NCBI GenBank assembly: GCA_014804495.1
Contig: JAAUZS010000176.1
Span: 1 to 28,453, forward strand
Source of the DNA: Lachnospiraceae bacterium
GTDB taxonomy: Bacteria > Bacillota > Clostridia > Lachnospirales > Lachnospiraceae
Reading direction: 5' to 3'
DNA length: 28,453 nt
Of the stretch, positions 8,229 to 17,530 are shown in pieces. The stretch's first letter is position 1, and every line of letters starts with the position of its first letter. The position numbers and the translations under genes are program-made. Under the pieces are notes generated by a model that worked only from the letters and a program-made list of their open reading frames with translations, was not told the origin of the DNA and searched no databases.

Positions 8229-8758
8229 TTATTTGCCTCCATAAAAATCACTTTTCTTTTGGCTCCATCAATATCAACTTCTTCATACTTTCCTTCCTGC
8301 AACTTAAAGCCTGCTTTTTCACAGCTTTTCCTTGATGACATATTATCTTCAAATACTCTCATGAATACAGATTTAAGCCCTAACTCTCCAAACGCATAAG
8401 CAAGCGTATCTTTAGCCGACTGTGTTCCATATCCCTTTCCGACTGCATCATCTTCCCCAATAAACATTCCATATTCAGCATGTCCGTTTTCTCTGTCTAT
8501 ATCTCTCAGGTATGTACTTCCTACCGCCCTACCGGATTTCTTTTCACAGATTACAAACTGAACTACATGTCCGGGCTCTATCTGTGTATGTATCCAGTTA
8601 AGATGCCCTTCTATGGTAAAAGGCTTCTGATATATAAAATTATTTCTGACTCTTGGATTGTTGCGCCATTCTACGATTTTCTCAGTATCGGATACCTCCA
8701 TCAGGCGCAGATAGATTGTTTCTGATTTCTCAAGTAATTTTTCTTCAACGTGATTCAT
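8225..8758 (-). CDS. GNAT-family N-acetyltransferase (RimJ/PseH-like, probable sugar N-acetyltransferase)
   Basis: With the start at ATG 8758 the protein is 177 residues; GGGGAG lies 9 bases upstream, whereas the ATG at 8764 is only 3 bases from it. The fold is GNAT: IYLRLMEVSDTEKIVEWRNN (about 15-34) is the typical RimJ/PseH opening, AEYGMFIGEDDAVGKGYGTQ (about 94-113) holds the acetyl-CoA pyrophosphate loop GKGYGTQ, and NMSSRKSCEKAGF is the usual C-terminal motif. Lying between an ArnC-type transferase and a WecE-type aminotransferase, its most likely job is to acetylate the 4-amino group of a dideoxy sugar nucleotide, the reaction WecD performs in enterobacteria, although it is not an obvious WecD sequence. 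Ribosomal or small-molecule acetylation remains possible. Confidence 0.82.
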   Translation of the reverse strand: MNHVEEKLLEKSETIYLRLMEVSDTEKIVEWRNNPRVRNNFIYQKPFTIEGHLNWIHTQIEPGHVVQFVICEKKSGRAVGSTYLRDIDRENGHAEYGMFIGEDDAVGKGYGTQSAKDTLAYAFGELGLKSVFMRVFEDNMSSRKSCEKAGFKLQEGKYEEVDIDGAKRKVIFMEANK

Positions 8759-8780
8759 TTTCATTGTCTCCCCATTATAT

Positions 8781-10568
8781 TTATTCTTCCACAACTTGGT
8801 AGATTGCAAACCTTGCATCTATTGAATCTACCTGTTCAATATTCACCATAATTCCTTTTTCTAAGTAATATGCCCTCATCCAGTCGGTATTTCCATCCCA
8901 ATCCTCTATATCAATTATAAAATATACAAAAGGCTCAAGCAACAGCCCTTCTTCCATCGTCTTGATACCGAACTTGCTTAGTTTTTCCCGATAAAGAGGA
9001 CTTTTACACATCCATCCACCCATTATATCATAATTCGCAATTAAATTATCATCGTTTTGAAATATTTTCTGTGAAAATCCTACTGTAGAATATACATCTT
9101 CAAAATAGAAGTTCTCAGGGTGCGCCTTACAATATGCCGCAATAGCCACTTCTCCCCGGTTTGCTTCTTCTCTGGCTTTCATATCTGATAAACCCGCCTT
9201 AAAACTCTTCGGAAGATAGCATACGCATATCAGTCCAATCAATGCCAATATTGCCACTGCCTTCTTTTGCTGTTCATCATGCAAAAGTCTCATACAAATC
9301 ATTCCCATAAGAACCATAAATTCTGCCAGATATAGGGAATGAGTAATCCGCTCCGGATATCTGCCCTGCATCAAAATAAACATCCATAAAGCTGTTCTGA
9401 CAACGCCAAGTAAGGCAAGCTCCCAAATAAATGAGAATCTTTTCTTTATCGTCGTATCGTTAAATATATTTATAATACCTAAGATAAAAAGGCATATATA
9501 TCCGACAATCACCAATATGTTATATGGAGCATCTTCTGCATGGCTAAGACGGTATATATAAAGTCTTAGCATCTTCCGCAGACGGCTAAACATTCCGCCG
9601 ATTGACCCTTTATCCGATATCGTCCTATCTGCCGTATCTTTTGCCGCATATTCTGCGATTTTTCCCATTATTTTCTCATCAATATCTTCAGACAGCCCGA
9701 AATTATAATTATCCAGTAATTCCTGCTGTGCATCGCTTAATCCAATCGACGCCAGATATTCCCTATGTTCTCCGCTCGTCAATATATCATAGTGATAATC
9801 ATAGACTTCCGTTCTGCTATTAAAAAAGGAAACAAACGCTTTCCAGTCTTCACTACCGTATGCCGCAAAATCAATCAACCTGCTAAGAAGCATTCCCAGC
9901 AGAACAGTGCCAATCACAATACCATATTTTAAATAATTATCCTTAATAAAAATTTTTTCTTCTTCCGCCCATCTAAACAAACCCGCAAGGCATATAAGCG
10001 GAAACACAAGCAGCAGCAGTTCCGTTCGAAGCTGATATGCCAGAATAACGAGTAAAATCGACGGAATATTCCTAAGGACAAACTCTTTTACCGATAGATC
10101 GGCCTGTGTTGTCATAAAAAGAAAGATTGCCGCAGACGCAAGCATAGCACAAGTCATCGTATATTGTATAGCAATAATATGCGACAGCGCTATTCCCCAC
10201 AAAAAGACTGTCGCAAATATCATACAGCCTGCCTTTGTATACCACTTCTTACTATACCGCAACAAGCGGGCACCCACCAGATAAAGACTTCCCATCTGAC
10301 AAAGAAATAAAAACAGACCATACCACGGAATGCTCCTGCATAGTCTGTAAAGTAAACTTATAAATGCGCCTAAAATATATAATGTCTGCATATTATGTCC
10401 GTCAGGAGTTCCTGTATAAACCCCTGCCATAATATCCTTCATCATAACATCATCATTCATATCATAATAAAAATCAAATAAAAAGCTCAGCAGAATTATA
10501 TTGACTGTCATGGTCATTAACATTATTATGCAGTTTCCATATCTCTCCCAAGCTTTCTTTATTTCCAT
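8781..10568 (-). CDS. Polytopic membrane protein of unknown function, GT-C-like layout
   Basis: This 595-residue protein is read from ATG 10568, which has AGGAAGG 10 bases upstream; the ATG at 10604 lacks a ribosome site and would overlap the upstream stop. I do not recognise a named family with certainty. TM1 (about 12-32) is followed by an outside loop with an acidic cluster NDDVMMKDI (about 38-46) and TGTPDGHN, then about 10-12 membrane helices. A large soluble stretch at about 215-310 is rich in acidic residues, and an outside tail (about 475-595) has FYFEDVYS and YFIIDIEDWDG. Acidic residues right after TM1 are typical of GT-C glycosyltransferases, so transfer of a sugar from a polyprenyl donor is a reasonable guess. 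It follows the broken wecE by 25 bases and precedes the acetyltransferase by 22. Confidence 0.7.
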   Translation of the reverse strand: MEIKKAWERYGNCIIMLMTMTVNIILLSFLFDFYYDMNDDVMMKDIMAGVYTGTPDGHNMQTLYILGAFISLLYRLCRSIPWYGLFLFLCQMGSLYLVGARLLRYSKKWYTKAGCMIFATVFLWGIALSHIIAIQYTMTCAMLASAAIFLFMTTQADLSVKEFVLRNIPSILLVILAYQLRTELLLLVFPLICLAGLFRWAEEEKIFIKDNYLKYGIVIGTVLLGMLLSRLIDFAAYGSEDWKAFVSFFNSRTEVYDYHYDILTSGEHREYLASIGLSDAQQELLDNYNFGLSEDIDEKIMGKIAEYAAKDTADRTISDKGSIGGMFSRLRKMLRLYIYRLSHAEDAPYNILVIVGYICLFILGIINIFNDTTIKKRFSFIWELALLGVVRTALWMFILMQGRYPERITHSLYLAEFMVLMGMICMRLLHDEQQKKAVAILALIGLICVCYLPKSFKAGLSDMKAREEANRGEVAIAAYCKAHPENFYFEDVYSTVGFSQKIFQNDDNLIANYDIMGGWMCKSPLYREKLSKFGIKTMEEGLLLEPFVYFIIDIEDWDGNTDWMRAYYLEKGIMVNIEQVDSIDARFAIYQVVEE

Positions 10569-10593
10569 GAAGTTTATACCTTCCTGATACCCC

Positions 10594-11724
10594 TTAACCA
10601 GCATAGAATAGCTTTATCTGCTCTGTAATATATTCAACCTCGTCCGAAGTCAGCTTATAAAACATGGGCAGCCTTAGAAGCCTGTCGCTTTCTTTGGTCG
10701 TATACTTATCTTCCCCATGAAAGCTTCCGAATTTTACCCCTGCCGGAGCCGAGTGAAGCGGAACATAATGAAATACCGGCCATATGTCTTTTGATTTCAT
10801 GAAATCAATCAGCCTGCTTCTTTCTTCTATATTTTTAGTCTTGATATAGAACATATGCGCATTGTGGTTACAGTACTCAGGAATAAATGGCAGTTCAATC
10901 TTTCCTTCTTCCGCAAGCGGTGAAAGCAGCTCCTTATACTGATTCCACCTGTCCATTCTCGCCTGTGTTATCTCGTCTGCTTACTCCAGCTGTGCATATA
11001 AATATGCTGCATTCATATCGCTTGGCAGATAAGAAGAACCATAATTCTGCCAGCGATACTTATCAACCTGTCCTCTATAATATTTACTGCGGTCAGTTCC
11101 CTTTTCCCTTAGGATTTCTGCCGTTTCAATATTTTTTTCATCCCGGATCAGCAACGCCCCGCCTTCGCCCATACTGAAGTTCTTCGTTTCATGAAAGCTA
11201 AAGCAACCGTAATCTCCAAAAGTTCCAAGCGCTTTTCCTTTATATGACGCCATTATTCCCTGCGCCGCATCCTCTACTACCGTCAAATGATACCTGTTTG
11301 CAATTTCCATGATGGTATCCATCTCACAGCCTACTCCGGCATAATGTACCGGAGCAATCGCTTTCGTTCTCTCCGTAATCGCGTCTTCAATCAATGTTTC
11401 GTCGATATTCATAGTATCCGGTCTAATATCCACGAATACTGCTTTTGCCCCTCGCAGAACGAAAGCGTCCGCCGTAGAAACAAAGGTATATGACGGTAAA
11501 ATCACCTCATCGCCTTCTTCGATATCGGATAACAACGCTGCTAACTCCGTTGCATGAGTGCACGACGTAGTAAGAAGACATTTCGCGGTTCCGGTTTTTT
11601 GCTCTATCCATTCACTGCACTTCTTAGTAAACGGACCGTCACCGCATATCTTCTGGTTCTCTATGGCTTCTTTCATGTAATCAATTTCTTTGCCCGTATA
11701 TGGCGGAACATTAAAATTTATCAT
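10594..11724 (-). pseudogene. wecE: dTDP-4-amino-4,6-dideoxygalactose transaminase (WecE/RffA), interrupted by an in-frame TAA
   Basis: Reading through one stop gives 376 residues, the length of Escherichia coli WecE as I recall it, with clear similarity throughout. Visible features are NxPPxTGKEIDYM at the start, CGDGPFTKKC, GDEVILPSYTFVSTADAFVLR, VEDAAQ (150-155) and the PLP lysine K181 in FHETKNFS. The C-terminal part keeps FHYVPLHSAPAG, FHGEDKYTTKES and RLLRLPMFY. The stop is codon 248 (10983-10981), right after AYLYAQLE; the reading resumes in the same frame with ADEITQAR, so there is no frameshift. A single base change from GAA, AAA or CAA would explain it. The first fragment (247 residues) keeps the PLP lysine but loses the C-terminal domain. 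The ATG at 10956 could re-initiate weakly. The start lies 9 bases after the glgP stop, with a ribosome site overlapping that stop. Confidence 0.9.
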
Positions 11725-11733
11725 ATCTTCAAC

Positions 11734-14211
11734 CTATTTTCCGCTCTTCTTCGGTATTACTACCTTGTCCAGCTTCCAAATATCGTCTACATATTCCTGG
11801 ATGGTTCTGTCAGACGTAAACTTACCACAGCAGGCTGTATTCAGTATAGCGCTCTTCGCCCATCCCTTTTCATCTTTATACGCTTTTTCCACTTTCTTCT
11901 GAGCTTCAGCATATGCCTTGAAATCTTTCAGAATAAAGTACATATCAGCTTTTGAAGTGCTCTGCGTATTCAATAATGAGTTATATAAAGTTCTGAACAA
12001 CTCAGGATCATTAGGAGAATAAGTACCGTTAATCAACTGCATCAGTACTTTTCTTACATCCGGATCATTATTGAATATTTCCATCGGATTGTATCCGCCG
12101 TGGTTTTCATAACGGATAACCTCATCAGAGCTTAAACCAAAGATAAATGCATTTTCCTCTCCGACCTCTTCAACAATTTCCACGTTAGCGCCGTCCATAG
12201 TTCCTATAGTAAGCGCACCATTCAGCATGAACTTCATGTTACCGGTACCTGAAGCCTCTTTACTTGCTGTTGAAATCTGCTCGGATACATCTGCTGCCGC
12301 AAAAATCATCTCAGCATTGGATACACGATAATTCTCAATAAATACAACTTTGATTTTACCGTTAATCGCCGCATCATTATTGATCACATCCGCAACCGCA
12401 TTGATCAGTTTAATCGTAAGCTTGGCATTTTTGTATCCGGCAGCCGCCTTAGCTCCGAAAATAAAGGTTCTCGGATAGAAATCCATATCCGGATGCTCTT
12501 TTAACTCATTATACAAGTACATAACATGCAGTATATTCAACAACTGACGTTTGTATTCATGCAGTCTCTTAACCTGAACATCAAAGATAGAACGAGGGTC
12601 AACTTCAATACCATTATGCTCTAAGATATATTTCGCAAGACGAACCTTGTTCTGATACTTTATATTCATGAATTCCTGCTGCGCTTTTTCATCATCAGCA
12701 TATACCTTCAATTTGCTGATTTTCGGCAAATCAGTAATCCAGTCATTTCCTATATGTGCAGTAACCCAGTTTGCAAGAAGCGGATTGGCGTGCAAAAGGA
12801 AACGTCTCTGCGTGATACCGTTCGTCTTGTTATTGAATTTCTCAGGCATCATTTCATAGAAATCCTTCAGCTCTTGATTTTTAAGAATTTCCGTATGTAA
12901 TCTTGCAACGCCGTTTACTGAATATCCCGCTGCAATAGCAAGATGAGCCATCTTAACCTGTCCGTCATAGATAATAGCCATCTTGCGGACTTTATCCTGA
13001 TTACCCGGATACTGCTGCTCTATACGCGCAATAAATCTGCGGTTAATTTCTTCTATAATCTGATATACACGCGGAAGCAGTCTGGAAAACAACTCAATTG
13101 GCCACTTTTCCAATGCTTCAGACATAATTGTGTGGTTGGTGTATGCACAGGTCTTGGTAGTAACTTCCCATGCTTCATCCCATGTGAGATAATAGTCGTC
13201 CATCAAAATGCGCATCAATTCCGCAACTGCAACCGTCGGATGCGTATCATTCAACTGGAAGGTAACCTTCTCATGGAATTTTCTTATATCATCATGTTTA
13301 CGCATGTATTTCTCAACTGCTTCCTGTACGGAAGCAGAGATGAAGAAGTACTGCTGTTTTAAACGCAGTTCTTTTCCTGCATAATGATTATCGTTAGGAT
13401 AAAGTACTTCTACTATGTTCCTTGCGAGATTCTCCTGCTCTACGGCCTTATGATAATCTCCCTTATCGAAAGAATCCAACTGGAAGCACTCTACAGGCTC
13501 GGCATCCCAGATACGGAGTGTGTTCACTATTCCGTTTCCATATCCCACAATCGGAATATCATAAGGAATCGCGCGAACCGACTGATAGCCTTCCTGTTTA
13601 AAATTATTTCTGCCGTTCTCATCCACATAAACATTGACATAACCGCCGAATTTAACTTCTTTGGCATATTCCGGTCTGCGCAATTCAAACGGATTACCGT
13701 CTTTTAACCAGTTATCCGGAACTTCCACCTGATAACCGTCTCTGATTTCCTGTTTGAACATACCATAGCGATATCTTATACCACAGCCATATGCTGCATA
13801 TCCCAGAGTCGCTAAAGAATCCAAGAAGCAGGCAGCAAGTCTTCCCAAACCACCGTTACCAAGCGCCGCATCAGGTTCCTGATCTTCCACAATGTTAATG
13901 TCAATACCCAGTTCGCTTAATGCATCTTTGAATACATCATATGCCTGTAAATTAATCATGTTATTGCCAAGCGCACGTCCCATCAAAAATTCCATGGACA
14001 GATAATATACCATCTTAGGATCCTGTTTCTCATATTCCTGCTGGCTTGCAAGCCACTGGTCTACAATCGCATCCTTAACCGCATAGGATACCGCCTGGAA
14101 AATCTGCTGGTCAGTTGCTTCCTCAAGTGTCTTGCGATAAAGAGTCTTTATATTATATAGCACACTTCTTTTAAAAAGCTCCGTATCAAATGTTGCTGAT
14201 TTCTTCTGCAT
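11734..14211 (-). CDS. glgP: Glycogen/maltodextrin phosphorylase
   Basis: This 825-residue cytoplasmic enzyme belongs to GT35 and releases glucose-1-phosphate from alpha-1,4-glucans using phosphate and PLP. The full-length family pattern is visible: YYLSMEFLMGRALGNN near residue 50, DAALGNGGLGRLAACFLDS near 110, FQLNDTHPTVAVAELMR, and the PLP site EASGTGNMKFMLNGA with lysine K660, followed by DGANVEI. Length and motifs are normal for bacterial GlgP. GAGGAGGT precedes the start by about 6 bases, and a good sigma-A promoter lies within the end of ileS. It is the first gene of a transcript that continues straight into surface-polysaccharide genes (9 bases to wecE), so its glucose-1-phosphate may feed nucleotide-sugar synthesis; that link is inference from position. 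Confidence 0.97.
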   Translation of the reverse strand: MQKKSATFDTELFKRSVLYNIKTLYRKTLEEATDQQIFQAVSYAVKDAIVDQWLASQQEYEKQDPKMVYYLSMEFLMGRALGNNMINLQAYDVFKDALSELGIDINIVEDQEPDAALGNGGLGRLAACFLDSLATLGYAAYGCGIRYRYGMFKQEIRDGYQVEVPDNWLKDGNPFELRRPEYAKEVKFGGYVNVYVDENGRNNFKQEGYQSVRAIPYDIPIVGYGNGIVNTLRIWDAEPVECFQLDSFDKGDYHKAVEQENLARNIVEVLYPNDNHYAGKELRLKQQYFFISASVQEAVEKYMRKHDDIRKFHEKVTFQLNDTHPTVAVAELMRILMDDYYLTWDEAWEVTTKTCAYTNHTIMSEALEKWPIELFSRLLPRVYQIIEEINRRFIARIEQQYPGNQDKVRKMAIIYDGQVKMAHLAIAAGYSVNGVARLHTEILKNQELKDFYEMMPEKFNNKTNGITQRRFLLHANPLLANWVTAHIGNDWITDLPKISKLKVYADDEKAQQEFMNIKYQNKVRLAKYILEHNGIEVDPRSIFDVQVKRLHEYKRQLLNILHVMYLYNELKEHPDMDFYPRTFIFGAKAAAGYKNAKLTIKLINAVADVINNDAAINGKIKVVFIENYRVSNAEMIFAAADVSEQISTASKEASGTGNMKFMLNGALTIGTMDGANVEIVEEVGEENAFIFGLSSDEVIRYENHGGYNPMEIFNNDPDVRKVLMQLINGTYSPNDPELFRTLYNSLLNTQSTSKADMYFILKDFKAYAEAQKKVEKAYKDEKGWAKSAILNTACCGKFTSDRTIQEYVDDIWKLDKVVIPKKSGK

Positions 14212-14243
14212 TTAGCTACCTCCTCATTTTGTCTATAGTTACT

Positions 14244-14272
14244 ATTATATTACTCTATTCATTGTTTTTCAA
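14244..14272 (-). promoter_or_regulatory. Sigma-A promoter for glgP and the downstream polysaccharide operon
   Basis: Reading the minus strand, TTGAAA (14272-14267) is followed after exactly 17 bases by TATAAT (14249-14244). The -35 lies inside the last codons of ileS, and transcription would start near 14237, about 26 bases before the glgP start. No other good promoter is evident before the first gene of this run, so it probably serves the whole block to 2992. Read-through from ileS is also possible because I see no terminator between the genes. Confidence 0.75.
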
Positions 14273-17200
14273 TCCCGATAATGACCTTTTCGCCATTGAC
14301 GTTCCATTCTTTTGATACTTTAAGTGTCTCGTTTTCCGTAATGCCTTCTGCAAGGACTTTACCTGATATTACGGCTTCGTTTTTATGCACTATCTCAGCT
14401 ATCTTTGCATTATCGCAGATTGATACCCTGATATGGTCCATAACCTCAAAATCCGCATCCTTACGCATGGTCTGGATCTTACTGATGACTTCATAAACAA
14501 AGCCCTCTTCAATCAGTTCATCCGTCAGTTTTGTATCCAATACAACAGTAACACTGTTGTCCGCTTCAGATACATAGCCTTCTTTCTGTGCCATCTCAAT
14601 AAGTAAATCTTCTTCTGCCAAAGAGATTTCCACGCCATCTACTTCGAACTTAAGTGCACCCTTGTCATTCAGTTCATCCATTGCCAGATTGCCATCCACA
14701 CTGCTTAAATGTTTCTGAATGCCACCAAGCTGTTTACCGTATTTCGGTCCCACTGTACGGAGTTGCGGTTTGAAGCTATAGCTTGTAAAATCTCTCACAT
14801 CATCCATGAAAGTGATTTTTTTCACATTCAACTCGTCTTCTATAATTTCCTGATAGAATTCGCCTAATTCATTCTGTGCCTTGACAAACATGTTTCCGAT
14901 TGGCTGGCGGTTCTTGATATTTGCCGCATTACGCGCAGCACGTCCCATGACAACAATCTTAAGAACCTCTTCCATATCATCCTCAAGCTTTCTGTCAATC
15001 ATATTTTCATTCACAACAGGGAAATCACACAGGTGAATGCTCTCCGGCGCATTCTTATCAACGCTTCTGACCAGATTCTGATAAATTTCCTCTGTCATGA
15101 AAGGAATCATCGGCGCCGCTGCTTTGCATATATCAACAAGCGCTGTGTACAAAGTCATATAAGCGTTAATCTTATCCTGCTCCATTCCTTTTGCCCAAAA
15201 ACGCTCACGGCTTCTTCTGACATACCAGTTACTCATTTCATCTACAAAGTTATCCAGTACTCGCGCGGCCTCCGGAATCTTATATTCGTTTAAGTCGGCA
15301 TCAACTTCCTTAATCGCCGTATTTAACTTGGACAACAGCCATTTATCCATGACCGGAAGTTTATCATAATCCAATGAATACTTCGATGCATCAAAATTAT
15401 CAATATTGGCATACAAAATGAAGAATGCATAAGTATTCCACAGAGTACCTAAAAATTTACGCTGTCCTTCCTGCACCGCCTTTCCATGGAATCTGTTAGG
15501 AAGCCATGGTGCCGAATTAATGTAGAAATACCAACGGATTGCATCTGCACCATAAGTCTCCAGAGCTTCAAACGGATCTACGGCATTACCTTTAGATTTG
15601 GACATCTTCTGACCGTTTTCATCCTGTACGTGTCCGAGAACAATTACATTTTCAAAAGGAGCCCTGTTAAACAGCAAGGTGGACTCCGCCATCAGGGAAT
15701 AGAACCAGCCGCGTGTCTGGTCAACTGCTTCTGAAATAAACTGTGCCGGGAACTGCTTCTCAAACAAATCCTTATTCTCAAACGGATAGTGATGCTGTGC
15801 AAAAGGCATCGCTCCGGAATCAAACCAACAGTCAATCACCTCAGGTACACGCTTCATGGTCTTACCGCATTTCGGACATTTAATCATAATTTCATCAATA
15901 TACGGTCTGTGCAGCTCTACCGTCTTAGCCGCAGGATTTCCGCTCATTTTCTCAAGTTCTTCACGCGAACCGATTGACTCCATATGTCCGCATTCCTCGC
16001 ACTCCCATACATTAAGCGGTGTTCCCCAATAACGGTTACGTGAGATACCCCAATCCTGAATATTTTCCAGCCAGTTTCCGAAACGGCCTTCACCTATGGA
16101 TTCCGGAATCCAGTTAACTGTTTTATTATTGCGCACCAAGTCATCCCGCACTGCGGTCATCTTAATGAACCACGATTCTCTTGCATAATAGATAAGAGGG
16201 GTATCGCATCTCCAGCAGAACGGATAATCATGTTCAAATTTGGGTGCATCAAATAATTTCTCTTCCTTGTCCAAATCTTTCAGGATTTCCGGGTCAGCTT
16301 TCTTTACAAACATTCCTGCATAAGCTGTCTCCTGTGTCATCTCACCTTTGCCGTTTACGAACTGTACGAAAGGCAGGTCATATTTTCTTCCCACCTGCGC
16401 ATCGTCTTCACCGAATGCAGGAGCTATATGAACGATACCTGTACCGTCTGTCATAGTAACATAGTTATCGCATGTCACAAAATGCCCTTTCTTATGCTGC
16501 TTTGCAGCAGCTTCTCCCGCGCAGGCAAACAAAGGCTCGTATTCTTTATATTCTAAATCCGTTCCCACATAAGTTTCCAGCACTTCATATGCCGGTTTAC
16601 CTTCTTCTGCCAGTTTTCCAAGCACATTATCAAGAAGCGCCTCCGCCATATAATAGGTATATCCATCAGCAGCCTTCACTTTTACATATGTCTCATTCGG
16701 ATTAACACAAAGGGCTACATTGGAAGGCAGGGTCCACGGCGTAGTGGTCCAAGCAAGGAAATAAGCGTCTTCCCCTGTCACTTTAAAGCGGACTACCGCA
16801 GAGCGTTCTTTCACAGCCTTATAACCCTGAGCAACTTCATGAGATGAAAGCGGGGTTCCGCAGCGCGGGCAGTAAGGCACTATCTTAAAGCCTTTATATA
16901 ATAAACCTTTATCCCATATCTCTTTCAACGCCCACCATTCTGACTCAATGAAATCGTCATGATAAGTAACGTATGGATCATCCATATCCGCCCAGAAACC
17001 GACTGTTCCTGAAAAATCTTCCCACATGCCTTTGTACTTCCAGACAGATTCCTTACATTTACTAATAAAAGGATCCAGGCCATATTCTTCTATCTGCTCT
17101 TTTCCATCCAATCCCAATAATTTCTCAACTTCCAATTCTACCGGAAGTCCATGCGTATCCCAGCCCGCTTTTCTCGGAACCATATATCCCTTCATGGTGC

Positions 17201-17414
17201 GGTATCTGGGAATCATATCCTTAATAACACGTGTCAGCACATGTCCGATATGCGGTTGTCCGTTCGCAGTCGGCGGTCCGTCATAAAAAGTATAAGTCTC
17301 TCCCTCCTTGCGGGAGTCAATACTTTTCTGAAAGATGTCGTTCTCTTTCCAGAATTTGCACACCTCTTTTTCCCTGTCTACAAAATTTAAGCTGGCATCA
17401 ACTTTTTGATACAT
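14259..17414 (-). CDS. ileS: Isoleucyl-tRNA synthetase, eukaryote-like type 2
   Basis: This 1051-residue class I synthetase charges tRNA-Ile with isoleucine. HIGH is exact at residues 55-58 within GPPTANGQPHIGHVL, and KMSKS is exact at 603-607. Cys pairs CPRCG near 183 and CEECGH / CPKCG around 480-520 are metal-knuckle-like. The editing (CP1) domain lies between about 200 and 400. The length (about 1,050 rather than about 930) and the form PPTANGQPHIGH rather than PPYANGDIHIGHA place it in the type 2 (eukaryote-like) group, whose members are generally less sensitive to mupirocin; resistance here is inference. AAGGAG precedes the start by about 10 bases. Control is by the T-box leader directly upstream. 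Confidence 0.97.
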   Translation of the reverse strand: MYQKVDASLNFVDREKEVCKFWKENDIFQKSIDSRKEGETYTFYDGPPTANGQPHIGHVLTRVIKDMIPRYRTMKGYMVPRKAGWDTHGLPVELEVEKLLGLDGKEQIEEYGLDPFISKCKESVWKYKGMWEDFSGTVGFWADMDDPYVTYHDDFIESEWWALKEIWDKGLLYKGFKIVPYCPRCGTPLSSHEVAQGYKAVKERSAVVRFKVTGEDAYFLAWTTTPWTLPSNVALCVNPNETYVKVKAADGYTYYMAEALLDNVLGKLAEEGKPAYEVLETYVGTDLEYKEYEPLFACAGEAAAKQHKKGHFVTCDNYVTMTDGTGIVHIAPAFGEDDAQVGRKYDLPFVQFVNGKGEMTQETAYAGMFVKKADPEILKDLDKEEKLFDAPKFEHDYPFCWRCDTPLIYYARESWFIKMTAVRDDLVRNNKTVNWIPESIGEGRFGNWLENIQDWGISRNRYWGTPLNVWECEECGHMESIGSREELEKMSGNPAAKTVELHRPYIDEIMIKCPKCGKTMKRVPEVIDCWFDSGAMPFAQHHYPFENKDLFEKQFPAQFISEAVDQTRGWFYSLMAESTLLFNRAPFENVIVLGHVQDENGQKMSKSKGNAVDPFEALETYGADAIRWYFYINSAPWLPNRFHGKAVQEGQRKFLGTLWNTYAFFILYANIDNFDASKYSLDYDKLPVMDKWLLSKLNTAIKEVDADLNEYKIPEAARVLDNFVDEMSNWYVRRSRERFWAKGMEQDKINAYMTLYTALVDICKAAAPMIPFMTEEIYQNLVRSVDKNAPESIHLCDFPVVNENMIDRKLEDDMEEVLKIVVMGRAARNAANIKNRQPIGNMFVKAQNELGEFYQEIIEDELNVKKITFMDDVRDFTSYSFKPQLRTVGPKYGKQLGGIQKHLSSVDGNLAMDELNDKGALKFEVDGVEISLAEEDLLIEMAQKEGYVSEADNSVTVVLDTKLTDELIEEGFVYEVISKIQTMRKDADFEVMDHIRVSICDNAKIAEIVHKNEAVISGKVLAEGITENETLKVSKEWNVNGEKVIIGIEKQ

Positions 17415-17437
17415 AATAAGCTTTCTCCTTTCTCATA

Positions 17438-17521
17438 TCAGAACTTAGGAAACATAAACAAAAACGGAGCTCACCGCAAGCGAAATCGCTCCTTATTTTG
17501 TTCATGTTTCCTAAGTTCTGA
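17438..17521. repeat. 84-bp near-perfect inverted repeat between the T-box terminator and ileS
   Basis: The outer arms start with TCAGAACTTAGGAAACAT at 17438 and end with its reverse complement at 17521. They pair for about 25 bp with one mismatch and then continue, after a one-base length difference, to an inner GGAGC/GCTCC stem. The central 17 bases contain AGCGATTTCGCT-type sequence. On the RNA for ileS the inner stem (17492-17488 with 17470-17466) is followed by a U-rich run (17465-17456) and preceded by an A-rich run, which is the form of a bidirectional intrinsic terminator. It lies 23 bases upstream of the ileS start. It could be a second attenuator, a small non-autonomous element with terminal inverted repeats, or both. 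Confidence 0.85.
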
Positions 17522-17530
17522 ACTATACGC

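Noticed and set aside
10594..10956. Separate small gene starting at ATG 10956
   Set aside because: It is the C-terminal third of WecE in the same frame, separated from the first part only by one stop codon and eight codons.
10981..10983. Programmed readthrough or recoding of the wecE TAA
   Set aside because: No recoding signal or special downstream hairpin is evident, and TAA is the least leaky stop; a simple mutation or sequence error is more likely.
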